Positions 1 to 6,085 of a stretch of 12,162 nt of DNA are shown piece after piece. Numbering within the stretch: position 1 is the stretch's first letter; each line of letters starts with the position of its first letter. The notes below the pieces were generated by a model. The model worked only from the letters and a program-made list of their open reading frames with translations, was not told where the DNA came from and did not search any database. Source of the DNA: Verrucomicrobiota bacterium (GTDB taxonomy: Bacteria > Verrucomicrobiota > Verrucomicrobiia > Opitutales > Opitutaceae); assembly GCA_023446735.1 (NCBI GenBank), contig JAEXPQ010000349.1:1-12162 (forward strand). Reading direction: 5' to 3'. The position numbers and the translations under genes are program-made.

Positions 1-5
1 GGGGC

Positions 6-995
6 ATGGCGCGACCATGGCGGATCGAGTTTGCCGGAGCGTGTTACCACGTGATCAACCGGGGGAACTACCGGCGGGACCTGTTCAACGGGAAGGGAGC
101 GGCGGCGGCGTTCGAGCGCACGCTAGGCGAGGCCGCGCAACGGTTCGGCTGGGCGGTGCATGCCTATGTGGTGATGAGCAACCACTACCACTTGGCCGTC
201 GAGATCGGGGAGCCGAACCTGTCGGTGGGCATGCAGTGGCTGCAAAGCACGTGGGTGCGGCGTTACAACGGGCTCCGCAAGATCATCGGGCGGCCGTTCC
301 AAGGGCGCTACAAGGCGCTGCTGGTCGAACCGGGCGAGGCGTTCGGCCGGGTTTGTCACTACATCCACCTCAATCCGGCGCGGGCCGAGCTGGTCCCGGT
401 CGATCGGCTCGACGACTACCCGTGGGGGAGCCTGCCGAAGTTCGGGCAGCGTGAGCGTCCGGCCTGGTTGGAGCCGACCACCGCGCTGGAACAGGCGGGA
501 CGTTTGCCCGATACGGCCGCGGGCTGGAAACGCTACCGGGCGTTCCTGACCGGGTTGGCGGGAGACCGGGCCGGGGCCGAGGAATTGGCGGCCGAGAAAC
601 TCAGCCGCGGGTGGTGCGTGGGTTCGCCGCAGTTCCGTCAGGAGATGCGCAAGGAGGCGTTGGCGCGCGGGATGCAGCTCGAGCTCGAACGCTTTTCGGG
701 ACTCGAGCCCGAACAATTGGCGGTCGAACGCGAACAGCTTTGGACGGAACGGCTCGAGCGTCTCGCGCAGGCCGAAGGCGTCGATCTGCTCGATTTGCCG
801 GCGCGCAAGTCGGCGGCGGAGAAGGTACGGCTGGCGGCGGCGATGAAACGTTCGACCGCGGTAAGCAACGGCTGGCTCGCCCAGCGCTTGTCGATGGGGC
901 AGCCGGCCAGCGTGAGCCAGTTCGTCCGTCGGTGGGAACTCGATCCGGCCCGGCGCCGCGAGATCGATCGACTCCTGTCAAGAGTCAAGGCATGA
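6..995 (+). CDS. REP-associated tyrosine transposase (RAYT, IS200/IS605-like Y1 family)
   Basis: This 329-aa protein is a single-strand DNA nuclease/transposase of the Y1 HUH family. Family knowledge says such RAYTs act on REP hairpins and are domesticated, single-copy genes. Seen in the sequence: an N-terminal beta strand with YHVINRGN (residues 14-21), the HUH motif as HYH (H60, H62) in MSNHYHLAVE, and the catalytic tyrosine in HYIHLNPARAELV (Y119). These motifs and their order are typical of RAYTs. The family core is about 150 residues. Here about 170 more follow, rich in Glu, Arg and Leu, ending in a helix-turn-helix-like stretch (WLAQRLSMGQPASVSQFVRR, about 292-311). The ATG at position 6 is the earliest start visible, but only 5 bases precede it, so promoter, RBS and any longer N-terminus cannot be judged. 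REP-like hairpins lie directly downstream, as expected for a RAYT locus. No IS ends or target duplications are visible. Confidence 0.93.
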   Translation: MARPWRIEFAGACYHVINRGNYRRDLFNGKGAAAAFERTLGEAAQRFGWAVHAYVVMSNHYHLAVEIGEPNLSVGMQWLQSTWVRRYNGLRKIIGRPFQGRYKALLVEPGEAFGRVCHYIHLNPARAELVPVDRLDDYPWGSLPKFGQRERPAWLEPTTALEQAGRLPDTAAGWKRYRAFLTGLAGDRAGAEELAAEKLSRGWCVGSPQFRQEMRKEALARGMQLELERFSGLEPEQLAVEREQLWTERLERLAQAEGVDLLDLPARKSAAEKVRLAAAMKRSTAVSNGWLAQRLSMGQPASVSQFVRRWELDPARRREIDRLLSRVKA

Positions 996-1032
996 GGTGT
1001 TTGAATGGTCTCCGGGCGTTTGGGCGGAGGGG

Positions 1033-1057
1033 CTGAATGACTTCGTCATCCAGCTAC
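1033..1057 (-). repeat. REP-like hairpin 1 (GTAG + stem)
   Basis: Read on the minus strand this is GTAG, then CTGGATGA, a 5-base loop CGAAG, and TCATTCAG. That is an 8-bp stem with one mismatch. A 5' GTAG followed by an imperfect palindrome is the layout of REP elements recognised by RAYT proteins. It lies 37 bases after the RAYT stop codon. Its role as a RAYT substrate is inferred. Confidence 0.6.
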
Positions 1058-1062
1058 GGGAT

Positions 1063-1087
1063 CGAAGGCCTTGGCGGCCTTCGCTAC
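1063..1087 (-). repeat. REP-like hairpin 2 (GTAG + perfect 8-bp stem)
   Basis: Read on the minus strand this is GTAG, then CGAAGGCC, a 5-base loop GCCAA, and GGCCTTCG, a perfect 8-bp stem. It lies 5 bases from hairpin 1 in the same orientation. A further 7-bp inverted repeat, ACGGAAC/GTTCCGT (1088-1109), abuts it but has no GTAG. Confidence 0.65.
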
Positions 1088-1130
1088 ACGGAACGGCCGC
1101 GGGTTCCGTCGGCGTTCCCGGGATGGGATC

Positions 1131-1150
1131 GCCTGCAAGCAGGCTCCTCC
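1131..1150 (-). repeat. REP-like hairpin 3 (GGAG + 6-bp stem)
   Basis: Read on the minus strand this is GGAG, GA, then GCCTGC-TT-GCAGGC followed by GATC. GGAG is the common alternative tetranucleotide to GTAG in REP families. The arrangement resembles the Pseudomonas-type REP consensus with a TT loop and a trailing GATC. It shares the GNAGGAGC start with the hairpin at 1242-1256. Confidence 0.65.
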
Positions 1151-1193
1151 GCGGCGAGGGCGAAACGCGGTGCGATCCCGCGACGCCGGAATG

Positions 1194-1216
1194 GCGGGCG
1201 TAACGCCTGCCCCACC
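1194..1216 (-). repeat. REP-like hairpin 4 without a canonical GTAG
   Basis: The plus strand reads GCGGGCG, TAA, CGCCTGC, a 7-bp stem with one mismatch and a 3-base loop. On the minus strand it is preceded by GGTGGG and not by GTAG. It sits among the other hairpins and may be a degenerate member or an unrelated palindrome in GC-rich DNA. Confidence 0.4.
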
Positions 1217-1241
1217 ATCGGAGGGGCGACGCTTGGCTAAT

Positions 1242-1256
1242 GAGCTACGCTCCTAC
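1242..1256 (-). repeat. REP-like hairpin 5 (GTAGGAGC type)
   Basis: Read on the minus strand this is GTAG, GAGC, GTA, GCTC, a short 4-bp stem directly after the tetranucleotide. It starts like hairpin 3 (GNAGGAGC). It lies 11 bases beyond the stop codon of the converging nucleotidyltransferase gene, so it closes the 272-base intergenic region 996-1267. Apart from these hairpins I see no gene in that region. Confidence 0.55.
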
Positions 1257-1267
1257 GGTTTTGCGGC

Positions 1268-1972
1268 TCAGAGCGGGCGGAGGTCTTCGGGGCGGCCGCA
1301 GTCGCGCCAGCGGGCGCCATCGGCCCGGAAGGCGTTGACGGGTTCGTTCTCGCCAGCGAGCCGCAGATAGCAGGTGACGATGGGGAAGATGCCGGACTCG
1401 GTCATCTTCGGGAATAGGGCGGGCGAAACGACCTGGATGCCGCAGAACCCGAGCGCGACGGCCTCGCCGCGGGGAGCGCGTACGAAGGTGTCGCCGGTGG
1501 TGGGGGACCGGCGGCCGATGAGGCGGTTGGCGGAATCGAAGAACAGGGGGCGCGCGGTTGGGCGCGGGAGCGCGGCGAGGGTCGCGAGGGCGCCGGTCTG
1601 CTGGTGTTCGGCGAGGAGCGCGCGCAGGTCGATGTCGCTGAGGACATCGACGTTGTGGACGAGGAAGGGGCGGCCGTCGTCGAAGAACCAGGCGGCTTCC
1701 TTGAGGCCGCCGCCGGTGTCGAGCAGTTCGGGTTCGGCGGAGTACTCGACGCGGCGTAGACCAAAACGCCCGTGTTTCTCCATGAACGCGGGGATCTGTT
1801 CGCCGTGGTGGTGGAGGTTGATGACGACCTCGTTGACGCCGGCGGCGATCAAACGGCGCACGGCGAGTTCGAGCAGCGCCACGCCACCGACTTCGACCAG
1901 GGCTTTCGGGCGCGAATCGGTGAGGGGCTTGAGCCGGGTGCCGCGGCCGGCGGCGAAGATCATCGCTTTCAT
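1268..1972 (-). CDS. MurU-like sugar-1-phosphate nucleotidyltransferase
   Basis: This 234-aa cytoplasmic enzyme transfers a nucleotide from an NTP to a sugar 1-phosphate. The glycosyltransferase-A-like fold is indicated by the N-terminal signature GRGTRLKPLTDSRPKAL (residues 9-25), which binds the nucleotide and triphosphate. Also visible are LDTGGGL (84-90) and the metal-binding aspartate in HNVDVLSDIDL (D109). The length and GG-rich sugar-binding loop match the short MurU/GlmU-N-like group better than the longer GDP-mannose or glucose-1-phosphate enzymes. In Pseudomonas, MurU converts MurNAc-1-phosphate to UDP-MurNAc, using product made by the AmgK kinase. The gene directly upstream here is an AmgK-like kinase, 81 bases away on the same strand, which supports that role. 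The ATG at 1972 places the signature at residue 9 as usual; no strong Shine-Dalgarno is seen. Substrate identity (MurNAc, GlcNAc or a hexose) is inferred from the neighbour. Confidence 0.88.
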   Translation of the reverse strand: MKAMIFAAGRGTRLKPLTDSRPKALVEVGGVALLELAVRRLIAAGVNEVVINLHHHGEQIPAFMEKHGRFGLRRVEYSAEPELLDTGGGLKEAAWFFDDGRPFLVHNVDVLSDIDLRALLAEHQQTGALATLAALPRPTARPLFFDSANRLIGRRSPTTGDTFVRAPRGEAVALGFCGIQVVSPALFPKMTESGIFPIVTCYLRLAGENEPVNAFRADGARWRDCGRPEDLRPL

Positions 1973-2053
1973 CGGGAAACCGGACGCAGGGGATGCGCCG
2001 GGCGCGGGGAAGACTAGGGCAAAGTCACGCGGCGGCGCGTCCCCGGTTCGTTT

Positions 2054-3490
2054 TCACGATTTTGTCGCCCAACCGGGCTGCTCGCGGTGGTGCAGTTCGA
2101 GGGCCACGCCGCCGCGGGCGCGCAACTGCCGGGCGAGCTCCTCGGCGCAATAGACGCTGCGGTGGCGCCCGCCGGTGCAACCGAATGCGACGGAGAGGCG
2201 CGTGAAGTTGCGTTTCTGGTACGCGGCGAGCACGGGCTCGAGGAGCAGCAGCACCTGGGTGACGAAGCGGCCGACCTCGTCGTGTCCGCGCAGCCAGTCG
2301 GCGACGGGGGCATCGAGCCCGGTGAGGGGGGCGAACTGCGCCTCGCGCCCGGGATTGGGCAGCGAGCGGCAGTCGAAGACGAAGCCGCCGCCGTGGCCGG
2401 ACTCGTCGTGCGGGTAGCCGCCCTTGTAGGAGAAGCTCTCGATGGCGAGGGTGAGGGTGAGCGGGACCTGGGCGATCTCGCGTAGGCGGGTTGAGCGGAC
2501 GATCTGTTGCAACGCCGCGGAGAGCGCGGGCAACGGCACGGGCAACTCTCCCTGCTGGAGCAGGTGCTCGAGGTTGCGGATCGCGTAGGGCACGCTCTGG
2601 AGGAAGTGGGTTTTGCGCTCGTAGAAGCCGCGGAAGCCGTACGCGCCCATGGCCTGCATCAGGCGGATCAGCGAGAAGCCGCGGAAGAAGGCCTCGAAGT
2701 GCGCGGGGTCGAGGTCGGCCAGCGGGGCGGCGGCGGCGAGGTAGACTTTCCTGAGGTGGTCGCGGAAGGCGAAGGGGAGGTTGGCCTTGGCGTCGAGCAG
2801 GAGCGAGGCGAGGTCGTAGTGGAGCGCGCCGCGGCGGCCACCCTGGTAGTCGATGAACCACGGTTTGCCGTCGCGCACCATGATGTTGCGGGACTGGAAA
2901 TCGCGGTAGAGGAAGTGCGCCTGGCCGGCCTCGAGCAGGAAGGTGCAGAGGGTATCGAAGTCGTTTTCGAGCTGCTGCTCGTGGAAGGGAACCTGGGCGA
3001 GCTTGAGGAAGTAGTACTTGAAGTAGTTGAGATCCCACATCATCGAGCGACGGTCGAAGGCGCCGCGCGGGTAGCAGAGGCTGTAGTCGAGGCCGCGCGC
3101 GCCCTTGATCTGGAAGGCCGGGAGCAGGCGCACGGCCTCCTCGTAGACGGTCGCCACGGAGGTCGGCACCTCGGCGGACGAGCCGCGCTCGCGTTGGAGG
3201 AACTCGAAGAGGGTGGTGTCGCCGAGATCCTCCTCGAGATAGACGCCGGCGCCGCGGTCGTCGGCGTAGATCTCGGGCACGGGGAGTCGCAGGGAACGGA
3301 AATGGCGGGAGAAGCTGATGAAGGCGGCGTTTTCGCCGAGGTCGGGATTCTCGACGCCGATGGCGCTGTGCCCGGCGCCGTCGCGCAGGCGGTAGAGCTT
3401 GCGGTCGGAGCCGTGGGCGCGGAGCTCCTCGACGGAGGCGGGCGGGTGGCCGAAGCGCGTGGCGAACAGTTCGGAAAGGCGGGCGTGCAT
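2054..3490 (-). CDS. AmgK-like sugar kinase fused to RapZ C-terminal domain
   Basis: This 478-aa protein has two domains. Residues about 20-330 form an aminoglycoside-phosphotransferase/AmgK-type kinase. The nucleotide loop is HGSDRKLYRL (26-35), with an acidic EEDLGD stretch (86-91). The catalytic loop is YRDFQSRN (195-202, D197 as base, N202 for metal), and the metal-binding aspartate is in IDYQGGR (D214). Tyr195 stands where many APH enzymes have His. Residues about 345-478 match the RapZ C-terminal domain, with FSYKGGYP (353-360), FDCRSLPNP (372-380) and GCTGGRHRSVYCAEEL (437-452). In Enterobacteria that domain binds glucosamine-6-phosphate. The RapZ N-terminal P-loop ATPase is absent. 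AmgK phosphorylates MurNAc/GlcNAc at the anomeric carbon, feeding MurU, whose homologue follows. The start at 3490 is chosen because upstream codons run into a tandem repeat and encode low-complexity Pro/Ser sequence. The longer in-frame start at 3667 is less likely. Confidence 0.9.
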   Translation of the reverse strand: MHARLSELFATRFGHPPASVEELRAHGSDRKLYRLRDGAGHSAIGVENPDLGENAAFISFSRHFRSLRLPVPEIYADDRGAGVYLEEDLGDTTLFEFLQRERGSSAEVPTSVATVYEEAVRLLPAFQIKGARGLDYSLCYPRGAFDRRSMMWDLNYFKYYFLKLAQVPFHEQQLENDFDTLCTFLLEAGQAHFLYRDFQSRNIMVRDGKPWFIDYQGGRRGALHYDLASLLLDAKANLPFAFRDHLRKVYLAAAAPLADLDPAHFEAFFRGFSLIRLMQAMGAYGFRGFYERKTHFLQSVPYAIRNLEHLLQQGELPVPLPALSAALQQIVRSTRLREIAQVPLTLTLAIESFSYKGGYPHDESGHGGGFVFDCRSLPNPGREAQFAPLTGLDAPVADWLRGHDEVGRFVTQVLLLLEPVLAAYQKRNFTRLSVAFGCTGGRHRSVYCAEELARQLRARGGVALELHHREQPGWATKS

Positions 3491-3541
3491 GCGACTGGGG
3501 TGGGAAGCGTGAGCGGTGGGGCGTGCCGGGGGAAGAGGAAA

Positions 3542-3597
3542 GACGGAGGACGGAGGACAGAGGACGGAGGACGGATGACAGACGACAGATGACAGAG
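3542..3597. repeat. Heptamer tandem repeat, 8 copies of GACRGAN
   Basis: Eight uninterrupted 7-base units run in strict register: GACGGAG twice, GACAGAG, GACGGAG, GACGGAT, GACAGAC, GACAGAT and GACAGAG. Only the fourth (G/A) and seventh bases vary. The array occupies the 154-base gap between the divergently transcribed kinase (start 3490) and sigma factor (start 3645), so both promoters must lie around or across it. It is purine-rich on the plus strand. Between the array and the sigma-factor start, TGAACCTTTT (3608-3617) faintly resembles an ECF -35 element (GAAC core). No convincing -10 partner was found, so no promoter is called. Confidence 0.9.
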
Positions 3598-3644
3598 GGC
3601 GGTGGATTGAACCTTTTCGGGGTTCGGGCATTCCACTGGGGCGG

Positions 3645-4208
3645 ATGCCGCTTTCCGACGACGACAACCTCCGCTTGGTCCGGGCCGCCCGCGCGGGCGA
3701 GCCGCGGGCGTGGGACGCGTTGCTGCGGGAGCGGCAGTTGCCCCTCTTCGCCTACGTGGCGGAACTCACGCGGGACCGCGAGGCGGCGCGGGACATCGTG
3801 CAGGAGACGTTCGCGGGTGCGGTGCGGCATATCGCCACGTTGAGGGACGAGGCGCGGTTTGCGTCGTGGCTTTTCGGCATCGCGCACCAGAAGTGCGTGG
3901 CGCACTTCCGCAGGACGCGGCGTTATGACGCACGGTTTGCGGAGAGTGAAACAGTGCCGGAGGAACGGTGCGACGAAGCGGCTGAGGATCCGCGGGAGAG
4001 AGTGCTGCGCGCGGAGCAGGCGGCGGAGTTTTTCGGCCTCGTCGAGCAACTTCCGACCGAGCAGCGCTCGGCGCTGCTGCTGCACGTGTTGGAAGAATTT
4101 TCTTTGGAGGAGATCGCGACGATCACGGCGGTGCCGGTGGGCACGGTGAAGTCGCGGCTGTTCCACGCCCGCCGCGCGCTGCGGCAACTCGTGGAGGAAA
4201 CGTCATGA
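3645..4208 (+). CDS. ECF-type RNA polymerase sigma factor (sigma-70 family)
   Basis: This 187-aa sigma factor has only regions 2 and 4, the layout of group IV (extracytoplasmic function) sigmas, and redirects core RNA polymerase to a dedicated promoter set. Region 2 spans about residues 10-90. It contains the core-binding DIVQETF (50-56) and the -10 recognition helix around FASWLFGIAHQKC (72-84). An acidic linker (about 100-120) follows. Region 4 (about 128-183) ends in the -35 helix-turn-helix, with LEEIATITAVPVGTVKSRL (154-172). The ATG at 3645 follows GGGGCGG, a weak Shine-Dalgarno. Its TGA overlaps the next ATG (ATGA), so translation is probably coupled to the downstream membrane protein. 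The signal it answers is not visible. Autoregulation is common in the family but not shown here. Confidence 0.93.
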   Translation: MPLSDDDNLRLVRAARAGEPRAWDALLRERQLPLFAYVAELTRDREAARDIVQETFAGAVRHIATLRDEARFASWLFGIAHQKCVAHFRRTRRYDARFAESETVPEERCDEAAEDPRERVLRAEQAAEFFGLVEQLPTEQRSALLLHVLEEFSLEEIATITAVPVGTVKSRLFHARRALRQLVEETS

Positions 4209-4516
4209 AGAACCAAACGCCCCGAGACTGGCTGCTCGCGCGCCATGCCGACGCCGGGCCGCTGCTCGATGAACTGCGCCGGGTCGCGCTGCCCGAGGCG
4301 CGCCTAAGCGGCCGCGAGTTTCTCCGCGAACTCTTCCGGCCGGCGCTGCCCACGTGGGCGACGCTGGCGGCGGTGTGGGTGGCGCTGGCGGCGCTCGGTG
4401 CGACGCAGCCCACCGGACCTCAACCCAAGCACCGCGTGCCGCAGTACGCGGCGGCGTGGGCAACCTCAAACTCCCAACTCCATGCCTTTCTCGAAGAAAC
4501 TCGCGCGCTGCGTTAG
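4205..4516 (+). CDS. Small single-pass membrane protein, possible regulator of the upstream sigma factor
   Basis: I do not recognise a family for this 103-aa protein. Residues 1-45 are charged and presumably cytoplasmic (RDWLLARHADAGPLLDELRR, 7-26). One hydrophobic segment follows at about 52-67 (ATLAAVWVALAALGAT), then a short tail. It starts inside the sigma-factor stop codon (ATGA) and overlaps the next gene by 35 bases. Position and topology resemble an anti-sigma factor. However, it contains no cysteine and so no zinc anti-sigma HxxxCxxC motif. The regulatory role is inferred from context only. Confidence 0.7.
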   Translation: MKNQTPRDWLLARHADAGPLLDELRRVALPEARLSGREFLRELFRPALPTWATLAAVWVALAALGATQPTGPQPKHRVPQYAAAWATSNSQLHAFLEETRALR

Positions 4517-5972
4517 GCGCGGCCTGCTGACGGTCGCTGTCGTGGCGACGCTTCTGGTCGGTTTCGTGCTCGTGGAAAACTGGCGCGGTGCGCGCGCCTG
4601 GCGCGAGTACGCCGCGCAGCAGGCGGCGCTCGGCGACCCCGTGGATGTGTTCCCTGCGCCGTCGTCGCTGCCGCCGGAGCGCAACTTCATGAAGACACCG
4701 GTGCTGGACCGGGTGCTGTTCATGATGGAGGGGGGCGCGGAGTTGGAGGTGTTCGAGAAGATGAGTAGCCCGAAGGTCCCTGGCGGGGCTTTTCAGGCGT
4801 GGCGGGAGGGAAGAATGTGCGATCTCGCTGCCGTTGCCGGCATCAAGGCTCCGGAAGGTGCGGATGCCGCCGCGACGCGAGCGGCGTATCTTGCGGGTGC
4901 GGATGCGGTCCTGGCGGCGAACGCCCAGGCGGAGGTGTTGGCCGTCCTGGAGGAGCTGCGGCAGGCAGTGCCGGCCCGGACGGAGTCCCAAGTCGTGCGG
5001 CCAGTAGCGATCACCCGGGCGCTGCCTCCCGATGTTCCGGTTCCGCGGTTGCTGGTGGTGCGAACCTTGTCGAGTCGACTGGCCGTGGATGCCTGCGCAG
5101 CGCTGGCGAACGGCCGTCACGAGCAAGGGTGGCTCGATACCATGGCGTTGGTGCGGCTGACTCGCGGCTTCACCGATCTTCCGGATGGGTGCCTGATCGA
5201 GTCGATGATCGGTGTGGTACTGGCCAGCCACGTTGCGCAGCCCGTCTACGAGGCGTGGATTCGGCGCTCGTGGACGGAGGTTCAATGGGCGCGGATGCAG
5301 GAGGAGCTGGCCAAGGTTGCGCCCTTGCGTTCGCTGGAGCGTAGCCTGCGGGTCGAACGCGCGTTCGTGGTCAACTCGCTCGCGAATGTTCCGGTGAGCA
5401 AGATCCTTCCTCCCGAGACGGCTTCGGGGGAGACCTATCCGTGGTGGGCCGGATCTCTGCAGTTTGTCCCCGGCTGGATCGAGCGTAACAAGATCGCGAG
5501 CGCCGAGGACCTGAACCAACGTATCTCGTTGTTGGGGCAACGCGCTACCCCGGGGTTTCTGGCCCGCCTACGGGAGGATGACGCACAGCGTGAGCGGCTT
5601 CGGGGCCTGACCACCCCGGCCAACGTTCTCATGCAGGTTGCCACGCCGGCCTACACGAACGTCACCGCCAGCGCGCTGAGAGCAGAGAGCAGCGTTGCAC
5701 TCACCCTCACGGTTTGTGCTTTGGAACGCCACCGGCTTGCGCGTGATCAGTATCCGGAGACTTTGGCAGACCTGGTGCCGGCGTTTCTCGCCGCGGGGCC
5801 GATCGACGTGATCGACGGTCAGCCGTTGCGCTACCGGCGCTTGGCGGACGGCTCGTTCAAACTCTACTCGATCGGATTGAATGGGACGGACGACGATGGT
5901 GCGCCCTCCGACTGGAAGACCGGCGAGGGCCCGCGGCATGGTGACTGGTGCTGGCCACAGCCGGCGCAGTGA
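4482..5972 (+). CDS. Membrane-anchored protein of unknown function with pseudopilin-like C-terminal segment
   Basis: This 496-aa protein has a basic N-terminus and one transmembrane segment (about 13-32, LLTVAVVATLLVGFVLVENW), followed by a large domain predicted outside the membrane. Near the N-terminus a conserved-looking PERNFMKTPVLDRVL block follows the WREY region. The C-terminal about 90 residues (LERHRLARDQYPETLADLVP, then DGQPLRYR and FKLYSIGLNGTDD) resemble the tail of type II secretion pseudopilin-like proteins. Such tails are frequent in Verrucomicrobiota and Planctomycetota proteins of unknown role. The ATG at 4482 is preferred because it sits just before the membrane segment. An in-frame GTG at 4398 would add 28 low-complexity residues overlapping the previous gene. 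There is no Shine-Dalgarno, which fits translational coupling. It is the last gene of the sigma-factor operon and stops directly before the REPIN at 5973. Confidence 0.85.
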   Translation: MPFSKKLARCVRRGLLTVAVVATLLVGFVLVENWRGARAWREYAAQQAALGDPVDVFPAPSSLPPERNFMKTPVLDRVLFMMEGGAELEVFEKMSSPKVPGGAFQAWREGRMCDLAAVAGIKAPEGADAAATRAAYLAGADAVLAANAQAEVLAVLEELRQAVPARTESQVVRPVAITRALPPDVPVPRLLVVRTLSSRLAVDACAALANGRHEQGWLDTMALVRLTRGFTDLPDGCLIESMIGVVLASHVAQPVYEAWIRRSWTEVQWARMQEELAKVAPLRSLERSLRVERAFVVNSLANVPVSKILPPETASGETYPWWAGSLQFVPGWIERNKIASAEDLNQRISLLGQRATPGFLARLREDDAQRERLRGLTTPANVLMQVATPAYTNVTASALRAESSVALTLTVCALERHRLARDQYPETLADLVPAFLAAGPIDVIDGQPLRYRRLADGSFKLYSIGLNGTDDDGAPSDWKTGEGPRHGDWCWPQPAQ

Positions 5973-6085
5973 GAGCGGAGCGGCCCGGACACGAGGTCCG
6001 ACCCTACCGCAGGCGTGGGGACACAATCGGGGGCGGCGTTCACGCTTGCGGTAGGGTCGGCGCTTGTCGCCGGACCGCTCCGACT
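5973..6085. repeat. REPIN: two REP units as an inverted pair between convergent genes
   Basis: Two arms of about 45 bases (5973-6017 and 6041-6085) are inverted copies. The longest shared run reads CCGACCCTACCGC on the left arm, then A/G differences, then GCGTG. The spacer is about 23 bases. Each arm is itself a REP. The right arm, on plus, is GTAG (6051-6054), GGTCGGCG, CTTGT, CGCCGGACC. The left arm, on minus, is GTAG (6007-6004), GGTCGGAC, CTCGT, GTCCGGGCC. The GTAGs face the centre and the stems point outward. The element fills the entire gap between the stop of the 496-aa gene and the stop codon of the converging RND permease, overlapping the latter's last base. As RNA it could fold into one long hairpin or two short ones, and so act as a bidirectional terminator or 3' protector; that role is inferred. 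Confidence 0.8.

Noticed and set aside
997..1370. Several short plus-strand frames after the transposase
   Set aside because: They run through the REP-like hairpins or antisense to the nucleotidyltransferase end, with no RBS or family resemblance.
2507..3592. Plus-strand frame of 361 codons antisense to the kinase-RapZ gene
   Set aside because: It is Glu/Gly/Val/Ala low-complexity, ends in the heptamer repeat, and is explained by the codon bias of the real gene.
3491..3667. Longer N-terminus for the kinase starting at 3667
   Set aside because: The extra 59 residues are translated from the heptamer array and low-complexity DNA and overlap the sigma-factor start. MHARLSELF at 3490 begins the conserved domain.
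2025..4187. Open frame of 720 codons on the minus strand across the kinase, repeat and sigma gene
   Set aside because: Its translation is Arg/Pro-rich without motifs, and it runs antisense to the sigma factor and out of frame with the kinase.
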